From positions 38,250,910-38,314,909 of the forward strand of contig NC_069686.1 of NCBI RefSeq assembly GCF_023699985.2: a DNA stretch of 64,000 nucleotides, given 5' to 3'. Under the pieces are notes generated by a model that was given only the letters and a program-made list of their open reading frames with translations, made no database searches and had not been told where the DNA came from. Position 1 is the stretch's first letter. Each line of letters starts with the position of its first letter. Below are positions 41,001 to 53,000 of the stretch, piece after piece. Source of the stretch: Odocoileus virginianus. Lineage: Eukaryota; Chordata; Mammalia; Artiodactyla; Cervidae. The position numbers and the translations under genes were made by a program.

Positions 41001-44000
41001 TAATCGTGGGCTGGACAGTTCAATTCACTATAATGTAAAGATTCACAATGACAAGCAAAGCTTCCCTTTAAAAACTCAGATATAAAACAGATTACAGAAT
41101 ATAAAGGATCTCAAGGAATGGAATTATCATGCTGAATGTAGTAAAACCTCACTGCAGAGCAGAAAAGAGATCTACTAGTAAAAGGTCTGGATTTCATTAT
41201 AAATTCTTACTTTGAAGTGTCAAAAGTAACTTGAACTAACTCACAGGTAAAAGTTCTAACTAATAACTAGAGAAGGCTCAGTTATAATTAGCAGCATCAC
41301 CTGCATATAAAAATTACTGTTAATACAAATATTTTGCTCAATCAAATAGCCACAGAATTCTTACTTTCTATTAGGTGTGGAACTATCTGTTTAAAAACAG
41401 ATCACTACCACTCCTCATTCTATATGTTCAGACAGACTGCATTTAAGCAAGCTTTCCATACATTACTTAATAAAGCAATGTGACATTAGAAATCTGAACT
41501 CAAAGAAAGCCAGGTTTCGTATAGGAGGATTATAAAAGAGAAAGTAAAACTTGAGGAAGATACAAAGTTTTACTTTTTTCTTTTGCATAGTTTCTTGTAT
41601 TTGAAAATTAATCATTACCTATAAAACATTACTTAAACTAAATCTCATTAAGGTAGTGCATACTGAATATTAAAAAATACTATGTTATGAATAATAAATC
41701 ACCCTTTAATCTTATCCAAGGGAAATATATCACTCTCCCCCTTCAGTAATATATGTGACAAAAGACAAAAATCTAAAGCACAGTTTTAAGCAAAATATTT
41801 TGTAACCAGGCAGCAGTTGCACCTTATGATTAAAAAAAAAAAATGAACATAACCAAGAGCAAATATTAAAGTACAAAGTACTTTAATACTTCAGTATTGC
41901 TCACTGTAAAAGGTATTACACATGTCCCCTATTCTCAAAAGGCTTAAAGTCTAATAAGAATGAAAGAAATACAAGTTCAAAAGATAAATAACACCAGCTG
42001 AACAAAAAGTGCATCAGAACATTTTAAAGCTGTCCTCCTCTTCATTAAATGTTTCTCTTGGACTATGCACTTCTGCCCCTTCTTACTCATTCATTTCCTG
42101 CTCTCTTTAGGCCCAAATAAGTAGCTTCCCTAATTTTTCTTAACCCCACTCCTGCCCTTTCTTCTACTTTTACCTTTTATTGTGAAATAATTTCAGATTT
42201 ACAAAAAAGCTACAAAAATAGTATAAAAAATCCCCATATTATCTTCATCCAGATTCCCCAAAGGTTAATATGTTACATTTGCTTTATATATCTCTATGAT
42301 GTATATACACATTGTTACGGACTGAACATTTGCATCACCTGAAAATTCTTATGTTGAAATCCTAACTATCCAATGTGATTTTTATTTGGAGGTGAGGGCT
42401 TTGGGAGTACTCATGAATGGATCAGTGCCCTTATAAAATGGAGGCCTCAGAGAACTCTCTTGCCCCTTCTGCCATGTGAGGACACAGCAAGAGGACCATC
42501 TATGAAACAAGAAGTGGGCCCTCAATAGACACCAAGTCTGATAATACCTGAATCTTGGACTTCCCAACGTCCAGAACTGAAAAATAAATATTCATTGTTT
42601 AACCCACCCAGTCTACGTATTTTTGTTGCAACAGCACAAATGGACTATGACACACATACATACATATATAACTTATTAGCAACAGTATTTTAAAGTATTT
42701 TTCAAGTTGATATAATGTCTTCATCCCCTAAACACTTTAATGTGTATTTTCTAAGAATAATGATAGTCTCTTATACAATCTCAGTAACATTGTCAAAATC
42801 AGGAAATTAATACTGATATAAAAACTATTATCTAATTTATAGACTCTCCTCATATTTCACCAATCGACCCACTAATGTCCTTCACAGCAAGAAATACAAG
42901 TTAGTATATACAGATTTCCTATATTTATATAATGTTGCTATAAAGGACATTAGTGGGACAATAATAATTTTTATTATTAAAATTTATTATAAATAATAAA
43001 TTCTTTCCCAGTCTAGGACCTGATTCTGGATTAAAACTGAATTTAGCTGTCATGTCTCTTTGGGGTTGTTCAGTTGCTCAGTCATGTCCGACTCTGTGAC
43101 TCCATGGACTGCAGCACACCAGGCTCCCCTGTCCTTCCCTATCTCGTACAGTTTGCTCAAACTCATGTCCACTGAGTCAGTGATGCCATCTAACCATCTC
43201 ATCTCTACCACCTCCTTCTCATCCTGCCTTCAATCTCTCCCAGCATTAGGGTCTTTTCTAATGAGTTGGCTCTTCGAATCAAAGAGCCAAAATACTGGAG
43301 CTTCAGTTTCATCATCAGTCCTTCCAATGAATATTCAAGGTTGAATTCCTTTAGGATTGACTGGTTTGACCTCCTTGCTGCCCAAGGGTCTCTCAAGAGT
43401 CTTCTCCAACACTACAGTTAAAAAGCATCAATTCTTTGGCACTCAGCCTTCTTTATGGTCCATGTCTCTTTAATCTCCTATAAGTTGGAATACTTCCTCT
43501 GTTTTTCTATCATGATCATGACCTTGATAGTTTTGAAGAGTAGAAGCCATTTATTTTTGTAGAATGTTCATTAATTTGGGTTTCTTTGATCTTTTTCCAC
43601 AATTAAATTGAGGTTGTGAACTTTTGGTATGACCATTACAGAAGTGAAACTGTGTCCCTTGCTCATCATAAAGAAAGAAAGAAAGAAAGTGGAGTCACTC
43701 AGTTGTGTCCGATTCTTTGTGACTTCATGGACTGTAGCCGACCAGGCTCCTCCGTCAATGGGATTCTCCAGGCAAGAATACTGGAGCGGGTTGCCATTTC
43801 TTTCTCCAGTTGCTCATCATACCAGGAGCTAAATGATACCTATTTGTCGGATTATTGCTGATGTTAACTTTGATCATTCGATTAAGATGGTGCTTGCCAG
43901 GTTTCTCTAGTCAAATGACTGTTTTTCTTTTCTTTTTTTTTCATTAAAAAGTACACTGTGGGACTTTATATAATCAAATTTCCCCCATCAGTTTATCATC

Positions 44001-47000
44001 CGTTAATTCTAACTTTTGCCAGAAACAATGGTAGTTGCCAGATGATGATTTTTGAACACCATCATTCCATTGACATTTTTAAGTTGGAAATCTATGACAA
44101 GGAAAAGCATTCTATCTATCATCTATCCATACATTTATATCAGTATGGATGCAAGGGTTACCTTATGAGTTATAATCCATTACTCTCCTTATTGTGTGTG
44201 ACACACAAACTCCCCCAATGTGATCAGCAGAGTCCCCCTAATTAAAGATGGCTCCTGAGGCCTTCTGACACTGCTCCAACATGCTTTCATCACATTTTTA
44301 TATTCTGGCAAAGCAGAATGTTCCAAGTTTACCTTTATGCTTTCCTAGTATCAGACCTGAAATTAACCTTTTTTTTAATGAGCCCTGGTTTCCTTTAATG
44401 GAAAACAGTATTTTTACATGCTACTCTAGTTGCTTCTACATGGGAAATCCCCAAAATGGAGGAGTCTGGTGGGCTCCAGTCCATGGGTCACAAAGAGTCA
44501 GACACAACTTAGCGACTAAACAACAACAAAATACCAGCTACGCAGCTTCTTTCCTTTCAGATAACTTCTTTGTGAATTTTTGGAGTCTTGCATAATTTGG
44601 GCCTCATTCACTATTCATCTCTGTCAAAACCAGATCTAGAGGTTTCCTCACTGTTTTAGAACATCTACATTTCTGTCTCTTGGCTTGAAGAACACTTCTT
44701 ATATTGACTTCAAAAGAAGCCTAAATGGTGGTGGGGCAGCAGGAGGGGAGGAGGAGCTGTGGTTTATGACCTGACCAACTCAGGCAGTCATGATTTTAGC
44801 TTTATATAAGGTACTAGGTTGATGAAGAAGGAAATGGCAAACCACTCCAGTATCCTTGCCTGGAAAATCCCATGGACAGAGGACTCTCGTGGGCTACAGT
44901 CCATGGGGTTGCAAAGAGCTGGGCACGACTGAGCGACTAACACTAATTGCTTCTATATGCTCTAAGTGAACATAGCTAGGAAATAAGCCTATAATACATT
45001 TATGTACATAAACAAGCCCAGATTTATATCTATTTCTAGCTGCAGCAATATTAAAATCTGTAAGTTCATAGCGACATCTTTTCTGTGCTTTTAAGATTGT
45101 CTACTCCCTGTATTCAAATTTACTCATTCCCTTTACCCTTCTCCACAACCACTGCTTAGAGCAAATCCCCGTCTTCCTATTCCAGTTACATATTACAGTT
45201 TTGATCAGCTGCCAAATCTCTAGGGAAGCGGTTCTCAAACTGCTATAATTTATAGTTAACCATAGATCTCTGTAAATCAAGGCTAATTCACGAGTGATTG
45301 TTATGTGCAGCCAGACTTAGAACCACCACCCTGGAAGTCTGCTCTCCTGCCTATCTTGCTTCACCTGGGCCACACAGGAGGAGAGAAGGAAGGCACAAAT
45401 GTTAACAGTTCCACCTGCGGGTTAAACACATCAGTGTATATGCTGACTCAAGCCTCCCCAGTCAGTGCATTCGGACATGCTGGCACCTTAACACCATCTC
45501 ACTTAAGAATGCCCTCAAGCACTTTAGCACTCACAAACTAAACATTACTTTAATGATTAAAAGTAAGTTCTAGACTTCTAAGCAAATATTTCAGAAGTCC
45601 TTTACTCTAGCCTTTGCATCAGCTATTTATATAGCTATACCCTCTGGAATGTTTTTAAGTTTGTGGGAATAGGAAAGGAATCAGAGAATCTCTGTTAACT
45701 AGTATTCACTTTTTGCATATCCCAATGCCTGACCACCTCTGAAACACTTAAGGTGCTCATTCTCGATTGCTTTCCCAATTTTCTCATTTTAAAACTCAGA
45801 CATTTCCAAGAAACAATAGTATATACGAAGGGGAATAGTCTTTGGTCCCACAACTGAAGACGGAGAAATAAAAAGACCATTGAAAAAGAAAATGTACCAT
45901 GCTAGAGATGAATATGAAAATAACAGGTAAGAGGAAGGGTAGGAATCACAGTGTCAGGAAAACACTGGCCTAGTTATTACAATGGAGAAATGCCTAAACA
46001 CAGGAACTTGTTTCTAGCAATTCTCAAAACATGCTGGTTAGAAAATAGTGATTTAACTTATTTAAGAGTAAAACACATTTAAATATTAGGAATATTGTTT
46101 TTTATGTCAATAATACTGCTATTTTAAGTACTTCATGCCTATCCATTAAAAGAAACCCAACAGTACTTTTCCTTCAAAATATATTGCTCTGTTTTCCAAT
46201 ACATCTGAACCAATTATATTTCTCTTAAAAATTGGAAATTCAGATATTTCAATAATTCAGATAAACCTCTCCTTCCTCATATTCAAATTTATAAAACTTT
46301 ACTGTATTTACAAACTTATCTCATTATAGTCTTGTCTAAACAAGGCATTAATCTTCATGAAATATCTAATATCTCTATAGCCAAGAACCAAAACACCAAA
46401 TTGAAAACTCAGTCTGGGTTAGGGAATGTCATCCACATTTGGGAAATCCAAGAAATAGTTATAAAAACTAGTTGTTAACCAGAAGAGTTTCCCCTAAAAT
46501 GTACCATCCCTGGCAGCTGTTATGCTTCACAGCTGTTATATTAACAGCTGACAAGGACAAGCACTCCATGCTAGGAGAAACAGGAATCCAGAGAAAACGT
46601 TGACCTCCAATTACAATTCCTTCCGTTTTTTACATTTATATGTTCCTAATATTCTACAACGTTAAAGAATGTGTTACTGTGTCTGGTGTTTATTATTAAT
46701 TGTGAGAAGTGGAAGACAGTGACTACCCCCCCTAAAATAATGTTTTCTTCTTTACTGTATCATTTCACAGCATGAGACCCAGTTTCTCTTAGAATTCTGG
46801 CTCATCTTGCTTCTGAAAGCCAGGTGAGGACAAGTTTGTCAATTTGAAATCTGACACAACTGACAGTTTAGAAAACGAGAAAAAGATTTCGTTGTCTTAG
46901 TATCTTAATTGTGACTGTCAGCAGAACAGGCTTGAAAATAAACCTTTACCAACTTCCCCTGACCCTACAGTAGTTAGAGGGAGTAAAGTCCTTTTTTACA

Positions 47001-50000
47001 TTTATGATATGGTTTCAAAGGAACTCTTAAGCTTCCAAATAGAGGATATGTATAGAATGTATAGCTTACTGAAGAACTCAAAACTCCTGTTTCCTCATAA
47101 CACGAATTTCCTCATATCACTTCAATTGCAAGCCTAAAATGATATAATCAATAGATTTATAAAGCTCATAGGTATTAAATAAACATTAAACAAACACTGC
47201 AAACAACTGGGAGATAGAGGCTACTGAAGAGCAGGCTTTCTAAAATAAAGTTCAACAATGTCATTGGCTTCACTTTATGTCCAAATTACTCAAAATTACT
47301 CAAGCTATTGGCAGAAAAAAAAAATTGGTCTTAAATACTATCTAGGTACATTCAGTTAAACCTAATTTGCATATTACCTTTCGAGTTTGCATTTTTTCTG
47401 TTCTCCTCCGAAAGGCAACATAAGGGTCACTGTTGGTAGAGCCATCTCTTTTCTCTTGTTTTATCTGAGGAATGAGGGATGGTCCCCTGCAGTTTTTACG
47501 TTTTCTCACCCAGTAGTCATATACAGCTTTAATAAGGTAATCATCTTCATTTAGCAGCAGTTTTGCTTCTTGAAGTGTTACAAGCTAAATAAAACATAAA
47601 AACTGTCATCAACTACAATCCTTAGGGAAAACATTTAAAGATTAAACTTTGTCTACAGGGAAAAAAATGTGATCAGTCTAACAGTTATGATCAGGTATTA
47701 TGATGGCAAAAAACACAATTCAATTCAATCTAACAAAGAATTTATTGGTAAGATTTACCAAAAATAGATATTTGCCCTAAGAGGTAGTGAGTTCCACCAC
47801 TTAAAATATTTAAGAAGCCTGAATTAATGAGAAGTCTACAACAGATTTATGACTTAGGTAAGTCGTGAACTAGAGACACCCAGAGTCCATAAAAATTCTG
47901 ATACTCTGCGATTCCACACACTGCAGGATCTACTAGTCTTCATCTACTAGCATCATTAAGTGTTTCTGTTTTTCAACAGAAAATAGAATTTACAGGTGGT
48001 TTCTTTTTACCTCCCTCCAAAATAAATGATGAATACTTTCTAATATACTGCGAACTGAATACATACATGACTCCTCTGAAATTGAAAAGGACAAACTTAG
48101 CATGTTTCCAGAATTTTCCACACTATACAGTCTTAAATTTTTTTTACCAGTCACATACAAAACAACTTCTCTAACAAAGCTGATTAAATACTAGAGAATC
48201 CTTATTCTCGACACTCATCTTGCTGATGACAATGTCATGTCTGGACAGTGGCATCTCAGGATCTCTCTCTCCTTTATCAATGCAGACAACATATGTTGAC
48301 ATTATCTCAAAAGTAAAATTTGTAAAAATTTGCTTGGTCACATCTGTTTCCCTGCTCTTTGCGAAGATCAGAGAGGCTGATAAGATGGATTAGGGGTTAC
48401 AAAGATCCATTTGTAGTGAAGCTTAGAAAAAGATTATAGAGTTTTAAAGCTGTGAATACTTATTGAAGTGGTGATATCCCAATCTTTTTACTTTTATTAC
48501 TTTAGAGATGAAGATTTATTTTCAAAACAAACTGAAATATCTCCTAAAACTTGGAAATGGTGGGGAAATATCACTGCAATTTTAAGATTAGCATACTAAT
48601 CAATTTGGTGGTTGTATGAATTTATTTTAAGAAAGTATGACTTACAAAACATATTTTTTACATGATTTGATTTCTCATATTGGTATGACTTAATGGAATA
48701 AATCATTTGGACAATGATCATTTTGTGACTACAGGAAGAGACGACACTGACAATATCAATACAAGTATCCCAGTCCATGTGATAGTTACTTTTAGTGCAA
48801 TACAATTATAAATGGCCATTGTTTGGTGGTTTATTCAAAGTCTCAGTGGAGTCAGCTTAAGTGCATCTGAGAGACTGAGTAACATGGTCTCTAAAGAGGA
48901 CAGCCAGAGCCTGAAACATAAGACCAAACCAAAAGAACCAATATGTTCCAAATATCAGCCTGAAGTGGATGCTCTCCCATTGTTAACTGAAGTTCTCTGG
49001 AACGGTGATGTATACTTTCAAAGTCTATAAGGATGGTGGCAGAATAAGAACAGAGCTTTCATATAGGGTTATTGTTACCATCTTTCTAAATTCCATATAT
49101 ATGCGTTAGTATACTGTATTGGTCTTTATACAGGACAGACTTTTGGACTCTGTGGGAGAAGGCGAGGGTGGGATGTTTAGAGAGAACAGCATCGAAACAT
49201 GTATATTATCTAGGGTGAAACAGATCACCAGCCCTGGCTGGATGCATGAGACAAGTGCTTGGGCCTGGTGCACTGGGAAGACCCAGAGGAATCGGGTGGA
49301 GAGGGAGGTGGGAGGGGGGGATCGGGATGGGGAATACATGTAGATAAATGGCTGATTCATATCAATGAATGACAAAAATCACTACAATATTGTAAAGTAA
49401 TTAGCCTCCAACTAATAAAAATAAATGAAGAAAACAAAACAAAACAAAACAAAAAAACAGAGCTTTCTGGATCTAACAAACTTCCACCACATGCTAAGAG
49501 CTTCATAGCATAACTGGTAGCTCTGGCTACCAAGGGAAACAGTGCTGTGATATGTCGCATGTGCTTCAACTGTTTGGTCACTCTGCTTCTGAAAAGATTT
49601 TATAACCTTCACTGATTAAATCAAGAACTCAATCTAATCCTGGAGTGGGGAGGAAGATAATCTCTTTCCATCAACCCACAGAATCATTTCCTATACAGTG
49701 TTATCAAAATAACACTGCTTCCTATCTTTCTGCAGAAGATGTCAGCAGATTAAAACAATGCCTCAGATTTTCTTCTCTTGGTGCTTCTTGATCCTGCTAG
49801 AAATGTCCTGCCTGGTAGTTAAGTACCCTCTTTACAGCTGAGGTAATTAAAACCCAATACACAGTTTAAATATCCTGACATTACTTTTCTTGGTTAACTG
49901 TATTTTCTCAGTCAACTTCTGTTTTTATATTGTTATATGACCAACTTTTATTTTATTGGATAATTTTGGTTTTACTCATTCTGTAAAAATTAGCTTTAGT

Positions 50001-53000
50001 TATTCTAGGGCAACTAGTATGAGTGCCTCTCTACTATCATGGTGACAACATTAAATTTGACTGGCAAGATCTACTTACAGATAAAATAGCCACAAATTAA
50101 ACCACATGATTAAAAATCCACAAAAACAGAATCCCACTACTTTTATATCCTAAGAAAAAAGTCCTGCCATTTAGCACTTCATCCACTAGAAAGCAGTGGA
50201 AACTACTATTTAATTGGCAAAGGGATCTGTGATAAATTTATAATTTCCAAGACAACTCTGACTTACTTGAATGACTTATTTTGAGGGTAAGGGATGGGAG
50301 ATAAAAATTATTCTTCTTCTAGACTGAATACTCATTGGAAGGACTGATGCTGATGCTGAAGCTGAAGCTCCAATATTTTGGCCACCTGATGCGAAGAGCC
50401 GACTCATTGGAAAAGACCCTGATGCTGGGAAAGATTGAGGGCAGGAGGAGAAGGGGGCGACAGAGGATGAGATGGTTGGATGGCATCGTCAACTCAATGG
50501 ACATAAGTGAGCAAACTCAGGGAGAGAGTGAAGGACAGGGAAGCCTGGCATGCTGCAGTCCATGAGGTTGCAGTCGAACACAACTGAGTGACTGAAAAAC
50601 AACAGACTGCAACCAGCTCCATGAGAACAAAGATCATTTACTTTGCTTATATACAAAACTCAGGCTTTCCTGGTAGCTCAATGGTAAAGAGTCTGCCTGC
50701 AATAAAGGAGATGCAGGAGACACGGGTTTGAACCCTGGTTAGGGAAGATCCCCTGGAGGAGGAAATGGCAACCCAATCCAGTATTCTCGCCTGGAAAATT
50801 CCAGGACAGAGAAGCCTGGCAGGCTACAGTCCATGGGGTCGCAAACAGTCAGACATGACTGAGCATGCACACATATACAAAACTCATGGTTTAGAAATTT
50901 CAATAAATGCATAAATTATTTAATACACAAATGAATAAAACACATGTAAAAATTAATTCTTTTACATATAAAATAGCCAGTTAAGCAGTATGTCCAACAT
51001 TACAGTAACAACTACCCAATAGTCCAATAACAACTCTCAGTCTATCATTTGTGCTATAGGTTGTGGGTAAAACAACAAAATAAACTTTAAGACAAATCCA
51101 GTACCTGAAGAACCTAACAATATAGGAATTAAGGTAAGAGACACAAATTAATAAGAGAACAATATAAGAACTTTGGAACTGAGTATTACTGCAATAAGCA
51201 AGAGGACATAGTCACAAAAAACTCATTTGGGAGTGCCTGTGTTGACAGCTTAAGGTACAAGAATAAATTCTGATGACAGATACCAAAAGAAATAGCGACA
51301 AGTAAGAGGCAGAGGAGCAAATGGAAGAGGAGATGAAGAAAGAAGAGGAGTCAGGAAATGTGGAGATCAGCAACATCCAATACTACAGGGACATTAAGTA
51401 GAGTGCAGACTTAAAAAAAGGCTCCTGGATGACAATTAGGAGGCCATCAATCGCCTTAAACAGTACAATATCAGTAAAATAAAATGGAGTAAAAGCTAAA
51501 CAATATGCCTTATTTTTTGAAAATGTTTGTTATTCAGTCACTCAGTCATGTCCAACTCCTTTGTAACCCCATGAACTGCAGCATGCCAGGCTTCCCTCTC
51601 CTTTACTCTCATCCCTGAGTTTGCTCAAGTTCATATCCATTGAGTTGGTGATGCCATCCAACCATTTCATCCTTGGTCATTCACTTCTCCTCCTGCCTTA
51701 AATCTTTCCCAGCAATCAGGGTCTTTTCTAGTGAGTCAGCTCTTCACATCAGGTGGCCAAAGTACTGGAGCTTCAGCTTCAGCATTAGTCCTTCCAATGA
51801 ATATTCAGGGTGGATTTCCTTTAGGACTGACTGGTTTAATCTCCTTGCTGTCCAAGGGACTCTCAAGAATCCTTTCCAACAACACAGTTTGAAAGCATCA
51901 GTTCTTCAGCACTCAGCTTTCTTTATGGTCCAACTCTCACATCTGTACATGACTAGTGGAAAAATCATAGCTTTGATTATATGGACCTTGTCGGCAAAGT
52001 GATGTCTCTGCTTTTTAATATGCTGTTTAGGTTAGTCACAGCTTTTCTTCCAAGGAGCAAGGGTCTTTTAATTTCATGGCTGCAGTCACCATCTGCAGTG
52101 ATTTTGAAACCCAAGAAAATAAAGTCTGTCACTGTTTCATTGCTTTCCCATCTATTTGCCATGAAATGATGGGACAGGATGCCATGATCTTAGCTTCTTG
52201 AATACTGAGTTTTAAGCCAGGTTTTTCCACTCTCTTCTTTCCCCCTCATCAACAGGCTCTTTAGTTTCTCTTCACTTTCTGCCATTAGAGTGGTATCATC
52301 TGCATAGCTGAGGTTGTTGATATTTCTCCCAGCAATCTTGACTCTAGATTGTGCTTCATCCAGCCTGGCATTCCACATGATGTACTCTGCATAGAAGTTA
52401 AATAAGCAGAGTGACAATATATAGCCTTGATGCACTCCCTTCCAAATTTTGAACCAGTCTGTTGTTCCATGTCCAGTTCTCACTGTTGCTTCTTGACCTG
52501 CATACAGATTTCTAGGAGGTAGGTAAGGTGATCTGGTATTTCCATCTCTTTAAGAATTGTCCACATTTTGTTGTGATCCAAACAGTCAAAGACTTCAGCC
52601 TAGTCAATGAAGCAGAGGTAGATATTATTCTGGAATTCCCCTGCTTTTTCTATGATCCAATGGATGTTGGTGACTTACCTTTGGTTCCTCTGCCTTTTCT
52701 AAATCCAGCTTGTACATCTAGAAATTCTCAGTTCACATACTGCTTTTTAATATGCTGTTGAAGCCTAGTTTGAAGGATTATGAGCATTACCTTGTTAGCA
52801 TGTGGAATGAGTATAATTTGAAAATGCAACTGTGACTAAAAAAAAAAAGCCAAAAAACAGAAGGTGGTAGTTTATCGAGAAAGACAGGTTCAAGTGAAAG
52901 GGCTCTTTTGGAAATAGGGACCCTTGGCACATTTTTGGGCAAAAAGAAAAAGACTAAAGAAATGAGAGAAGAGATCATTGAAGACTGAGTATTCAAGGAA

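Larger units (their letters stand above)
42170..45060 (+). mobile_element. Ancient L1M-type repeat, split by later insertions
   Basis: A long old mammal-wide repeat is recognised from phrases such as GATTTACAAAAAAGCTACAA, GTCATGTCTCTTTAATCTCC, GATGTTAACTTTGATCATTC and AACATAGCTAGGAAATAAGC. It is interrupted by an MLT1 LTR, a BovB, a Bov-tA and a composite block, each at a site where the host repeat reads through. The exact subfamily and outer ends are uncertain. Confidence 0.55.

Noticed and set aside
45229..45327. MER5-type hAT element
   Set aside because: GGTTCTCAAACTG at one end and TTAGAACCAC at the other are suggestive, but the body does not match convincingly and no 8-bp duplication was seen.
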